From: Paracoccaceae bacterium
Lineage (GTDB): Bacteria; Pseudomonadota; Alphaproteobacteria; Rhodobacterales; Rhodobacteraceae
Direction of reading: 5' to 3'
DNA length: 37,629 nucleotides
NCBI GenBank assembly: GCA_027486345.1
Contig: JAIXPH010000053.1
Coordinates: 1-37,629 of the forward strand
Made by a program: the position numbers and the translations under genes. Under the pieces are notes generated by a model. The model made no database searches. It was not told the origin of the DNA and saw only the letters and a list, made by a program, of their open reading frames with translations. This document shows positions 25,831 to 33,656 of the stretch, one piece after another; position 1 is the stretch's first letter, and the number at the start of each line of letters is the position of its first letter.

Positions 25831-26892
25831 TTATTGGCCGACGGCCTTGGCCTGCGCGTCATCGGCCAGTTCGGCCGACAGGTAGATCGCGCCCGGCAGG
25901 TCCTTGCGGCAGGTCACCGGGTTCGGGGTGCCGGTGACCGAGTTCTCATAGACCGGAGCCTTGAAGATCTCATCCGCCGGAGGCGTGCCGCCGGTGGCCA
26001 GCGCCACGGCCCATTGCACGGCCAGACGGACGTTGTCGTTGCCGGTCGCCACGGTGAACAGCTTGAAGTCCGGGTTGGCGTCCTTGTTCTCTTCCCAGAA
26101 GCAGGCCAGCGAGTTGCCGTCCGAGGTGGCCAGCGCCGGGATGGAGCGGCCATATTCCTTGAACACCGGCAGCGCCCCCACCAGCGACGGGCCGAAGTCC
26201 GACACGATCACGTCGATCTTGTCGTTCTTGGCGATTTCCGCCGACAGAACTTGCTGCGTCAGCGCCGGGTCCCAATTGGTGACGGCAAAGGGTTCGGGGT
26301 TCACGAAGACGTATTTGTCGTCCAGAACCTCTTTCATCCCCTTCAGCTCGTCCAGACCCTGGCTGTTGCCTGCAGGGCCGGACAGGAACAGGATGTTGCC
26401 GCCTTCGGGCAGGGTTTCCTTGATCCAGTTGCCCCAGCTCTTGCCATCCTCGACGAAGGACGAGCCGATGAACTTGGCGTAGTTTTCGCCTTCCTTGCCG
26501 CCCACGTCCACGCGGTAGGGCACCACGATCGCGCCCGAACGGTGGGCGTTGGTCAGGGCGGGCAGCACGGCGGGACCGGCATCGCCGAACACCACCAACG
26601 CCTTGATGCCGCGCGCGGCCATGGAGTTGATGTCCGAGATCGCCTTTTGCGTGTTGCCCTGGCCATCGGCATATTCATACTGGGTGATGGACGGGCATTT
26701 GGCCGCCTCTTCCGCGCCAGACGCGGTGGTGACCAGACGCCAGCTGTTGCCGCCGAACCCGTCAAGCAGGGCCAGCGATGCCTCATTCGGGCCGCACCAC
26801 GACGGGGTTTCCGCCAAGGCTCCGGTCGCAGAAAGGGCGGTGGTCAGGGTGAAAGCGGCCAGGGCCACCTTCATGGGGGTTGCCTTCGACAT
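25831..26892 (-). CDS. Ribose-type (type I fold) ABC substrate-binding protein
   Basis: The 353-residue periplasmic protein has a signal peptide (about 1-27, cut after ATGALA). The body follows the RbsB/type I pattern: ISDINSMAARGIKALVVFGD, a PVAIVVPYRVD-like hinge strand (here SGAIVVPYRVDVGG), GNILFLSGPAGNSQGLDELKG and a SDFGPSLVGALPVFKEYG segment near the second sugar-binding loop. It should deliver a sugar, polyol or related ligand to the two-permease importer encoded around it. Two Cys pairs near each end (Cys33/Cys66 and a late pair) could form disulphides. The ligand is unknown. Confidence 0.9.
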   Translation of the reverse strand: MSKATPMKVALAAFTLTTALSATGALAETPSWCGPNEASLALLDGFGGNSWRLVTTASGAEEAAKCPSITQYEYADGQGNTQKAISDINSMAARGIKALVVFGDAGPAVLPALTNAHRSGAIVVPYRVDVGGKEGENYAKFIGSSFVEDGKSWGNWIKETLPEGGNILFLSGPAGNSQGLDELKGMKEVLDDKYVFVNPEPFAVTNWDPALTQQVLSAEIAKNDKIDVIVSDFGPSLVGALPVFKEYGRSIPALATSDGNSLACFWEENKDANPDFKLFTVATGNDNVRLAVQWAVALATGGTPPADEIFKAPVYENSVTGTPNPVTCRKDLPGAIYLSAELADDAQAKAVGQ

Positions 26893-26916
26893 TGTCCTTT
26901 TCCTCCGAGTTGGACT

Positions 26917-27918
26917 TTAGTTTGAACGAGTTCTTGCGGACCGCCTCCAGCGGACCGAGTAGACGCCGATCCCGAAAACCAAGGCGAGCGCCTGGATGAT
27001 GGTTTGGGCAGAGAACGGCACTCCAACGGCGAGCGCGAACTGGCTGAGCTGGTTCAGGAAGAACGCGGCGATCACCGTTGAAATCGGATAGCCCCGACCG
27101 CCAAGCAGCGAGGTCCCCGCCAGCACCACGACGGCAACCGACGGAAGCAGCAGGCTGTCGCCCTGAAAGGCCGTGGGTTCCCGCGTGATGCCCGAGATCA
27201 GGATCCCGGCCACGCAGTAGAGCAGTTGGGCATAGACATAGGCCATGGTCTGGTGCAGCCGCACCCGCAGCCCGGCCGCATGGGCGGCGGCGGGGTTGGC
27301 GCCAATCGCCTCGAACCGGCGACCGACCACAGTTTTCTTCAGCACGAAGCTGACAAGCAGCATCAGGGCCACGGCAAAGAGGATGGAGTTCGGGATGCCC
27401 GCCACCTTGCCGCCCGCAATCGCCGACATCAGCGGCGTGGTGATGCGCGGCACGCCGCCCGACACCGCAAAGACCGCGCCGTACAGCAAGGCGTTCATCC
27501 CGATGGTCGCGATGATGGCGTTCAGCCGCATCACCCCCACCAGAAACCCGTTGGCGATCCCCGCCACGATGGCACAGACGACCGCGAGGCCGATGGCGGG
27601 CAAAAGCTGCGCGTCATTGCCAGAGGGCAGGTGCGTGGCAATCACCACGGCCAGCGACACGCTGCCCGGAAGCGACAGGTCAAATCCGCCCTGCTGCACC
27701 ACCAGCATCTGCCCCAGGCCCACGATGGCGATGATTGCGGCAAAGGGCAGGCTGCCCGACAGCGCCCCGGCAGAGACCGAGGACGGCGCGACCATCAGGC
27801 ACACCAGCAAGAGCACCAGCGTGGACATAAGGACCGTGACAAAGCCCCGGGCAAAGCGCACCTGCCGCAGATCGGGGAACGGGCTGGGATCGTTGGCAAG
27901 CGGGCTGTTGTCGATCAT
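26917..27918 (-). CDS. Ribose-type ABC transporter permease, second membrane subunit
   Basis: The 333-residue RbsC-like permease has about nine hydrophobic helices and the family segments VGLGQMLVVQQGGFDLSLPG, GANPAAAHAAGL (cytoplasmic coupling loop) and VVVLAGTSLLGGRGYPISTV. Most CUT2 importers use a permease homodimer. Here this free permease probably pairs with the one fused to the ATPase. It precedes the binding-protein gene by 24 bases in the same operon. Confidence 0.9.
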   Translation of the reverse strand: MIDNSPLANDPSPFPDLRQVRFARGFVTVLMSTLVLLLVCLMVAPSSVSAGALSGSLPFAAIIAIVGLGQMLVVQQGGFDLSLPGSVSLAVVIATHLPSGNDAQLLPAIGLAVVCAIVAGIANGFLVGVMRLNAIIATIGMNALLYGAVFAVSGGVPRITTPLMSAIAGGKVAGIPNSILFAVALMLLVSFVLKKTVVGRRFEAIGANPAAAHAAGLRVRLHQTMAYVYAQLLYCVAGILISGITREPTAFQGDSLLLPSVAVVVLAGTSLLGGRGYPISTVIAAFFLNQLSQFALAVGVPFSAQTIIQALALVFGIGVYSVRWRRSARTRSN

Positions 27919-27949
27919 GGTTTTCCCCTTCTGGCGGCCTGGATGCGTC

Positions 27950-28930
27950 TCAGGCGATGTCCAGCGTGATCTTCACGGCCTTGGTCGGGTCTTTGCCCAG
28001 CTCATAGGCCGTCAGCGCATCGTCCAGCGCAAAGCTGTGGGTCTGGATCGGCGACAGGTCGATCCCCGTGCGCTCCAGAAAGCGGATGGCCGAGGGCCAC
28101 ACGCCCGGAGACCCGATACAGCCGCGCACCGTCAGGTCCTTGATCTGGATCTTGCCCAGATCGACCGGGATCTTCTGACCGATGCTGATGCCCACCATCG
28201 ACACAAAGCCTTCGGGGCGGGCGTAATCGAACACATTCGCCAGCGAGGACGGATGCCCCGCCGCCTCGACCACCAGATCGGCGCCGCCCTTGGTCATTTC
28301 GGTGACCGCTTCCACCGGGTTGCCGCTGGACGGGTCGACCGTGCCCACACAGCCCAGTTTCATCGCGATCTCGCGCCGCAGCGGCACCGGATCGACCACG
28401 ATCACCTCTGCCCCCATGCCGATGGCGGCGGCGGCGGTGACAAGACCGATGGTGCCGCCACCCGAGACGACCACGCGATGCGACGGGTTCACCCCGCCGT
28501 GGCGCAAGACGGCATAGTAACCACAGGTGAACGGCTCGATCAGCGCGCCTTTGGCGTCATCGACGGCATCAGGCAGCTTGTGCAGCCATTCGGGACGCGC
28601 GGCGAAGTATTCGCGGTTCGCGCCATCCATGGAAAAGCCGAAATGGTGGATGCGTTCGGGCGTGCGGATCACGCATTCGCCCACCACACGGTCGCCCACT
28701 TGCAAACCCTTGACGTTGCGGCCGACCTCGACCACCTCCCCCACCCATTCGTGGCCGGGGGTGACGGGATAGCTGATAGGGATGATGTATTTGCCCGCCA
28801 GAAGCTCGTAATCCGAATGGCAGATGCCCACACGGCGCGACCGGATCAGGACTTCGTTGTCGGTGATGCCGGGGGTCTGAAGCTCCGTCACGACGGGCTT
28901 GTTCGGTTGATCGAAGATGAGCGCTTTCAT
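27950..28930 (-). CDS. Zinc-type alcohol dehydrogenase (MDR) without structural zinc site
   Basis: The 326-residue medium-chain dehydrogenase has catalytic-zinc ligands Cys37 (VGICHSDY), His60 and Glu61 (PGHEWVGEV) and a Rossmann site (GGGTIGLVTAAAAIGMGAEV). The four-Cys structural zinc lobe normally placed after GDRV is absent: the sequence runs GDRVVGECVIRTPERIHHFG. Sugar-alcohol or cyclitol oxidation is a reasonable guess from the importer. The substrate cannot be read. It lies 31 bases upstream of the free permease gene and 21 bases after the Gfo/Idh gene. Confidence 0.87.
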   Translation of the reverse strand: MKALIFDQPNKPVVTELQTPGITDNEVLIRSRRVGICHSDYELLAGKYIIPISYPVTPGHEWVGEVVEVGRNVKGLQVGDRVVGECVIRTPERIHHFGFSMDGANREYFAARPEWLHKLPDAVDDAKGALIEPFTCGYYAVLRHGGVNPSHRVVVSGGGTIGLVTAAAAIGMGAEVIVVDPVPLRREIAMKLGCVGTVDPSSGNPVEAVTEMTKGGADLVVEAAGHPSSLANVFDYARPEGFVSMVGISIGQKIPVDLGKIQIKDLTVRGCIGSPGVWPSAIRFLERTGIDLSPIQTHSFALDDALTAYELGKDPTKAVKITLDIA

Positions 28931-28951
28931 GTCGGTCTCCGGGGTTCGGCG

Positions 28952-29959
28952 TCAGGCCACGGTTTCGATGCGGCCCGACAGGGCCGAGCGGAACACCGCC
29001 TCAAGCAAGGCAATGTTGTTCACGAGGTGATCTGCGGTGATCGGATAGGCCGCCCCACCCCGCACGGCGCGGGCGAACGCCACAAGGTTGTCCTTTACCG
29101 GCTCTGCCTTGCCGATTTCGGTGGTGATGATCGGCCCACCTTTCATGGCGGAGGTGACGATCCAGCCATCGGGCGCTTCGACATGGGCCTTGTCGCGGAT
29201 GTCGATCCAGCCATGCGAGCCATAGACCGTGAAGCGCGACATGAACGGGTTGGCCAGCGAGGCCGAAACGTAAGAAGTGCCGCCGCCCTTGAACTTGATA
29301 TAGGCCGCAACCGTATCGCCCTGCGGCAGGTCGGACGACAGCTGTTCGCAGATGCAGAGCACGCTTTCAGCAGCGCCCAAGAGCCGCACCGACAGGTCCA
29401 GCAGGTGGATGCCCGTTGCCGTCATGCCGCCTGCCGGGGCCTGATCGGCCTTCAGCCGCCAGTTGTCGCGCGCCAGCGACAGGAACTTGTCATGGCTGAA
29501 ATTCGCCTCGATCTGGTGGATGCGGCCCAGCGTTCCGGCATCGGCCATCGCCAGCATTTCGGCCACCGGGGGTTCAAACCGGCGCTCATGGCCCATGCCC
29601 AGCACCAGACCAGCATCGCGGCAGAGCGCCACCGACCGCTCCGCTTCTGCCTTCGTCAATGCCAGCGGTTTTTCGCAGAAGATGTGCTTGCCCGCCGCCA
29701 CCGCCGCCGCGATCTGCGCGGTGTGCAGCGAATGCGGCGTGGCCAGAACCACGGCCTCGACCTCCGGGTCGTTCAGGGCGTCGGCGTAATCGGCGGACAG
29801 CGGAATGCCCTTGCCTTCGCACAGCGCGCGGACGGTTTCCACGTTGGGTTCCACGGCACGGACCACGCGGATGTCATCGGGCGCGGCTTGCAGGACTGCC
29901 AGCATCTTCTGGCCCCACCAACCCATGCCGATCAGGGCGATTTTCACAGGACCGGACAT
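28952..29959 (-). CDS. Gfo/Idh/MocA-family oxidoreductase
   Basis: The 335-residue protein has an N-terminal NAD(P) Rossmann domain (ALIGMGWWGQKML, about 8-20) with the family EKP motif (HIFCEKPLALTKAEAE, near 93-108). The C-terminal alpha/beta domain includes a HLLDLSVRLLG helix with the usual active-site His. Family members oxidise or reduce ring hydroxyls of sugars and cyclitols such as inositol, or make 3-keto-glycosides. In this operon it probably handles the imported ligand or its first product. Its start shares one base with the stop of the YciI gene. Confidence 0.88.
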   Translation of the reverse strand: MSGPVKIALIGMGWWGQKMLAVLQAAPDDIRVVRAVEPNVETVRALCEGKGIPLSADYADALNDPEVEAVVLATPHSLHTAQIAAAVAAGKHIFCEKPLALTKAEAERSVALCRDAGLVLGMGHERRFEPPVAEMLAMADAGTLGRIHQIEANFSHDKFLSLARDNWRLKADQAPAGGMTATGIHLLDLSVRLLGAAESVLCICEQLSSDLPQGDTVAAYIKFKGGGTSYVSASLANPFMSRFTVYGSHGWIDIRDKAHVEAPDGWIVTSAMKGGPIITTEIGKAEPVKDNLVAFARAVRGGAAYPITADHLVNNIALLEAVFRSALSGRIETVA

Positions 29960-30243
29960 CAGCGGTTATCCACGCGTTTGAGGAAAGGACGGATCGAGAC
30001 GGTCTTCCACAGACCGACCTTGTTGAACGGGTCGTTGCGGTTGAAATCCTCGACGGCGGAGAGGCTGTCGGCCTCCAGCACGAAGCAGGAGCCGATCATG
30101 GTTTCATTGTCATCGGCCAGCAGCGGGCCGGAGATCACGGTCTTGACCGTCGCGGCGGCAAGATAGGCCTTGTGCGCGTCATAATTCGCAAGACGGGTCG
30201 CAACCGCTCCGTCATGGTCAAGGCAATGGACGACGTAGTGCAT
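29959..30243 (-). CDS. YciI-family small protein
   Basis: The 94-residue single-domain protein has the ferredoxin-like YciI pattern: MHYVVHCLDHDGAVATR, a YDAHKAYLAAA helix, SGPLL, GSCFVLEADS and a closing FNRNDPFNKVGLWKTVSIRPF. The conserved His in YDAHKAYL and the Asp before the last strand match the putative active site of the family. Relatives include muconolactone isomerase-like and dehalogenase-like proteins, and few have proven functions. Its place among ring-processing enzymes suggests isomerase or lyase chemistry, but that is inference. Confidence 0.85.
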   Translation of the reverse strand: MHYVVHCLDHDGAVATRLANYDAHKAYLAAATVKTVISGPLLADDNETMIGSCFVLEADSLSAVEDFNRNDPFNKVGLWKTVSIRPFLKRVDNR

Positions 30244-30259
30244 GGGGTGCCTCGCGGGG

Positions 30260-31330
30260 TCAGGCGGGGATGATCTTGCGCGCCTTCAGCTCGTCGAAGA
30301 CGTCGGTGAAGCTGGTGCGCGTGGACTGATAGGCGGTGAAGCCCAGCGTCCGGCTGTTGGTCATGTCGGTGAAACATTCCAGCGTGCGGCCAAGGTCGGC
30401 GTCGCTGTGCCACCACGAGGCCAGACGATCCACGGGGATGTCCTGCAACCCGTGCTTGGCCACGATCTCGGCCCAGATCGCGGGCGCATCGGCCATCTGG
30501 TCCACCAAGGGCGTCGGGTGGCCGGGATGTTCGGCGACCGGCAGCCCGAAGTAATCGGCGATCTGCTTCCAGAGCCACGTCCAGCGGAAGACATCGCCAT
30601 TGGCGGTGTTGAAGGGCGTATCCGCCGCCGCCGGGGTTTCGACCGTCCACAAAAGTTGCTGGGCCAGAAGCCGCGCATCGGTGACATCGGTCACGGCATT
30701 GTATTGCTCGGTCGAGCCGGGATAGACGAAGGGCCGCCCGGTGTGCTTGCAGATCGTGGCATAGCAGGCCAGCGTCACGGCCATGTTCATCGCATTGCCG
30801 ATGACAAAGCCGATCATGGTGTGCGGGCGGTGGACCGACCATGTGAAACCGCGCTTGGCGGCGTATTCGAAGACCACATCCTCTTGCGCGTAGTAGAAGT
30901 TCAGGCCCGGCAGACGGGGGCTGGATTCAAGGAAGGGCGTGTAGGGTTTGACCTTGGCGTAATCGTCGAAAGAGCCGAGGTAGTGCTTCAGCCCGGTCAC
31001 CAGCGCCGCATGTTTCAAGGGCGCGTCGGGCAGACCGTCAAACAGATGCCGGATCATCGCGCTGTTGACGCGGACGTTTTCCGCCTCATTCGCCTGACGC
31101 GACCAGGTGCAGAAAAACACATGCGTCACATCCTGTGCGACAGCGAGCGCAGCCTTGGCCGCTGCCGCATCCGTCAGGTCCGCGGCAATGTGGCGGTCCG
31201 AAAACTCCAGATCAGCGGCCCCCCGCGACAGGGTGACCACGGTCCAGCCGTTCTCTTTCAGCAACCGGCCCGTGTAGCTGCCGGACAATCCGGTGGCCCC
31301 CACGATCAGGGCGACATTCTTCGTGCTCAT
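30260..31330 (-). CDS. PRISE-like SDR reductase (progesterone 5-beta-reductase/iridoid synthase type)
   Basis: The 356-residue extended SDR has the cofactor site GATGLSG (about 10-16), VTHVFFCTW, VTGLKHYLG with the Lys that replaces the classical SDR Lys, NFYYAQEDVVFE with the catalytic Tyr, and WSVHRPHTMIGF. These are hallmarks I recall from the plant PRISE family, which reduces activated C=C bonds of enones with NADPH. Bacterial relatives have been annotated as epimerases, but the Lys-His-Tyr pattern favours ene-reductase chemistry. The ATG at 31330 follows GAGAGAGA; an upstream in-frame ATG at 31468 lies inside the previous gene. The likely role is reduction of an enone or enal formed from the imported compound. 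Confidence 0.8.
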   Translation of the reverse strand: MSTKNVALIVGATGLSGSYTGRLLKENGWTVVTLSRGAADLEFSDRHIAADLTDAAAAKAALAVAQDVTHVFFCTWSRQANEAENVRVNSAMIRHLFDGLPDAPLKHAALVTGLKHYLGSFDDYAKVKPYTPFLESSPRLPGLNFYYAQEDVVFEYAAKRGFTWSVHRPHTMIGFVIGNAMNMAVTLACYATICKHTGRPFVYPGSTEQYNAVTDVTDARLLAQQLLWTVETPAAADTPFNTANGDVFRWTWLWKQIADYFGLPVAEHPGHPTPLVDQMADAPAIWAEIVAKHGLQDIPVDRLASWWHSDADLGRTLECFTDMTNSRTLGFTAYQSTRTSFTDVFDELKARKIIPA

Positions 31331-31358
31331 TCTGAGTCTCTCTCTGCTGGGGCCGGGT

Positions 31359-32426
31359 TCAGGTGCGGACGAGGATCTTGAGATGCTCGCCCGACGGATC
31401 GAGCAGCGCCTCAAAGCCCTTGGCGACGACATCTTTGGCGTCGATGCGGGCGGTGATGACCTTTTCAACCGGGAAGGTGCCCGCCGCGATCATGCGGGCG
31501 ATGCGCGGCCAGATCTGGGTGGGGTAGCACCAGGTCGCCTCGACCGTGATGTCCTTCAGCGCCCAGAGCATGGCGTCGATGCTGGCGGGCTTCATATGCA
31601 GTCCAACCTGCACCACGCGCCCTTGACGACGGACGGCTTTGACACAGGTATTCAGCGAAGCCTCAAGCCCCACACATTCCAGTGCCACATCCACGCCGAC
31701 CCCTTCTTCGGTCAGATCGGCGACCATTTGCAGAATATCTCCGCTTCGGGGATCTACAACATGGGCGTAGGGCGCGATTTCAGCGATGATGCGGCGGCGG
31801 TTCGGGTTGGGTTCCGACACGATGATGGTGGCCGCCCCGGCGGCCTTGGCGGCCAGCACGGTCAGCGCGCCGATGGGACCGGCCCCTGACACCAGAACGG
31901 TCGATCCTGCCTCCACCCGGCCGCGATCCACACCATAAAGCGCCACGGCGGCGGGTTCGATCATCGCGGCCTGTTCGTCGGTGATGCCATCGGGCACGGG
32001 CTGGGCGTTGTAATCCTTGATCACCGCCTTCTCACCCATGCCGCCCCATGCCCAGCTCAGGCCCACGCAGCCCATGCTGGGCGACAGATGGAACAGCCCA
32101 CGCTTGCCATAATAGTCGTTGCGCGGCGACAGAAGCGGCTGGATCGAGATGCGATCACCGGCCTGCACATGGCTGACGGCATCGCCAACCCTCAGAACTT
32201 TCGCGGAAAATTCGTGGCCGAGGATCTGCGGATTGGTGGCACCCGTATAGGCATGCGGCTCTTTCGGCGTGACGATGGGACCAGCGATGTATTCGTGCAG
32301 ATCGGTGCCGCAGATGCCGGTAACAAAGGGCGCGATCAGCACATCATCGGGTGCCAGATTGCCCGAGGGTTCGGCGACATCCTCGACCCGGATATCCTTG
32401 GCCCCATGAAACCGTACTGCACGCAT
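31359..32426 (-). CDS. Butanediol/polyol dehydrogenase-like zinc MDR enzyme
   Basis: The 355-residue protein is most like 2,3-butanediol and L-iditol-type dehydrogenases. It has catalytic Cys39 (TGICGTDLHEY), His71/Glu72 (ILGHEFSAKV), a Glu in the MIEPAAVAL segment and Rossmann VSGAGPIGALTVLAAKAAGA. The Cys-rich structural zinc lobe is replaced by a Cys-free stretch (QPLLSPRNDYYGKRGLFHLS). The ATG at 32426 follows GGAGGGACAGCG on the minus strand and gives the family's usual N-terminus. An upstream in-frame ATG at 32585 adds 53 unlikely residues. It is the first gene of the twelve-gene operon and probably oxidises a vicinal diol or polyol. Confidence 0.88.
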   Translation of the reverse strand: MRAVRFHGAKDIRVEDVAEPSGNLAPDDVLIAPFVTGICGTDLHEYIAGPIVTPKEPHAYTGATNPQILGHEFSAKVLRVGDAVSHVQAGDRISIQPLLSPRNDYYGKRGLFHLSPSMGCVGLSWAWGGMGEKAVIKDYNAQPVPDGITDEQAAMIEPAAVALYGVDRGRVEAGSTVLVSGAGPIGALTVLAAKAAGAATIIVSEPNPNRRRIIAEIAPYAHVVDPRSGDILQMVADLTEEGVGVDVALECVGLEASLNTCVKAVRRQGRVVQVGLHMKPASIDAMLWALKDITVEATWCYPTQIWPRIARMIAAGTFPVEKVITARIDAKDVVAKGFEALLDPSGEHLKILVRT

Positions 32427-32642
32427 CGCTGTCCCTCCGCCCGTTCCGCACCCGCCACCCCGCCCTTTGGTCCGCCACATCGCCATGGGCCCGAAACCGG
32501 GTCTGCGGCGGCCTGTGCGTGTCATTCCAAAGGTCTGCGGCCTGTCGTCCTGCCTCTGCGTCCCGCTGCCCAGTCCCGGCAGCACGACTCATGTCCCTGA
32601 CGCCATCGATAGCAAAGCCGCTGCGGATCGACTTGCAGGAAT

Positions 32643-32668
32643 TTAGCCGTTTCGGATAAATCGGCTGA
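32643..32668. promoter_or_regulatory. Candidate operator, imperfect inverted repeat
   Basis: TTAGCCG (32643-32649) and CGGCTGA (32662-32668) match as an inverted repeat at six of seven positions, with AGCCG/CGGCT perfect, and a 12-base AT-rich centre. It is placed midway between the divergent genes. The helix-turn-helix/solute-binding protein encoded nearby is the natural candidate to bind it. Confidence 0.35.
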
Positions 32669-32699
32669 GGAAGCGCCAAAGTGATCTGCCTATGCTGAA

Positions 32700-32712
32700 C
32701 CTGTCGGACAGG
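32700..32712. promoter_or_regulatory. Candidate operator, short palindrome
   Basis: CCTGTC-G-GACAGG is a 13-base palindrome with 6-base arms, ending 11 bases before the dehydrogenase ATG at 32724 and next to its ribosome site (GGGGTGG). Binding there, or RNA folding, could limit expression of the dehydrogenase/regulator transcript and so give autoregulation. Confidence 0.3.
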
Positions 32713-32723
32713 CGGGGTGGAAT

Positions 32724-33647
32724 ATGGAGTCGGAACTGGCGCAATCGAACCGGGCAAAGGCCGCTGCACCCGCAGTGGGCTGGATCGGGGCGGGAAAAAT
32801 GGGCGCGCCCATGGCCCGGCATCTTTTGGCCGCCGGGGCCGATCTGGTGGTGACAGACCCGAATGCCGAGTCGCGCAACGCGATGGCCGCGGCGGGGGCT
32901 CAGGTCGCGGCCAGCCTTGCCGCGCAGCAAGGCCGCGACGTGGTCTTTGCGACCCTGCCCCACGACGCCGCCCTGCGCGCCGTCATCCTTGGCAGCGCGG
33001 ATCAGCCCGGTCTGGCCGCGCTGATGGCGCCCGGCACGGTCTTCGTTGAGATGAGCACGGTATCGCCCGAATGCTCGGCCGAAGTGGCGCGTGTGCTGGA
33101 ACAGGCGGGCGTCCTGTACGTGCGCGCGCCCGTATCGGGCAGCACCGTCACGGCCGAACAGGGGGCGTTGACCGTCCTTGCCTCGGGGGATGCGGCGGGA
33201 TGGGAGTTGGCCTTGCCCCTGATCCGGGCCTTTTCGACCAAGCAGTTCTTCCTTGGCCCCAAGGAAGAAGCGCGTTTCATGAAACTGGTCATCAATACCT
33301 TGGTCGGCGCCAATGCCGCCCTTCTGGCCGAGGCCCTGTCGCTGGGGGCCAGCGGCGGGCTCAGCCGCGCCGCGATGATGGAGGTGATCTGCGAAAGCGC
33401 CGTGTCATCGCCGCTGTTTCGCTATAAGACCGGACTGATCGCCTCGGGGGATTACACCCCGGCCTTCACCGTCCAGCAGATGATGAAGGACTTCACCCTG
33501 ATCAGCGATGCGGGGCGGGCCAATGGCGTGCCGTTGATGGCCTCGGGTCTGGTGCTTGAGCTCTACCGGGCGGCGGCGAATGCCGGGCTTGACGAAGACG
33601 ACTTCTTTGCCTTGATCAAATGGCATTCGGGGATTTCCGCACAATAG
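32724..33647 (+). CDS. 3-hydroxyisobutyrate-dehydrogenase-family oxidoreductase
   Basis: The 307-residue beta-hydroxyacid dehydrogenase has Rossmann GWIGAGKMGAPMARHLLAAG (about 19-38), substrate loop PVSGS (136-140), catalytic Lys187 (FMKLVINTLVG) and a C-terminal KDFTLISDAGRANGVPLM segment. Relatives oxidise 3-hydroxyisobutyrate or reduce tartronate semialdehyde and succinic semialdehyde. Which applies here is not readable. It is divergent from the twelve-gene operon and nine bases upstream of the regulator-like fusion gene, so it belongs to the same island. Confidence 0.88.
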   Translation: MESELAQSNRAKAAAPAVGWIGAGKMGAPMARHLLAAGADLVVTDPNAESRNAMAAAGAQVAASLAAQQGRDVVFATLPHDAALRAVILGSADQPGLAALMAPGTVFVEMSTVSPECSAEVARVLEQAGVLYVRAPVSGSTVTAEQGALTVLASGDAAGWELALPLIRAFSTKQFFLGPKEEARFMKLVINTLVGANAALLAEALSLGASGGLSRAAMMEVICESAVSSPLFRYKTGLIASGDYTPAFTVQQMMKDFTLISDAGRANGVPLMASGLVLELYRAAANAGLDEDDFFALIKWHSGISAQ

Positions 33648-33656
33648 GACGCCACA

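Larger units (their letters stand above)
32427..32723. other. Divergent control region of the catabolic island
   Basis: About 297 bases separate the minus-strand operon from the plus-strand dehydrogenase/regulator pair. The left two thirds show no convincing gene. The right third is more AT-rich and contains two inverted repeats listed separately. No close sigma-70 consensus was found on either strand, which would suit activator-dependent promoters. Confidence 0.5.

Noticed and set aside
27245-30166. 973-codon open frame on the plus strand opposite the permease, dehydrogenase and Gfo/Idh genes.
   Set aside because: The minus-strand genes have clear motifs, whereas this frame shows only His/Arg/Asp-rich composition from GC-biased third positions.
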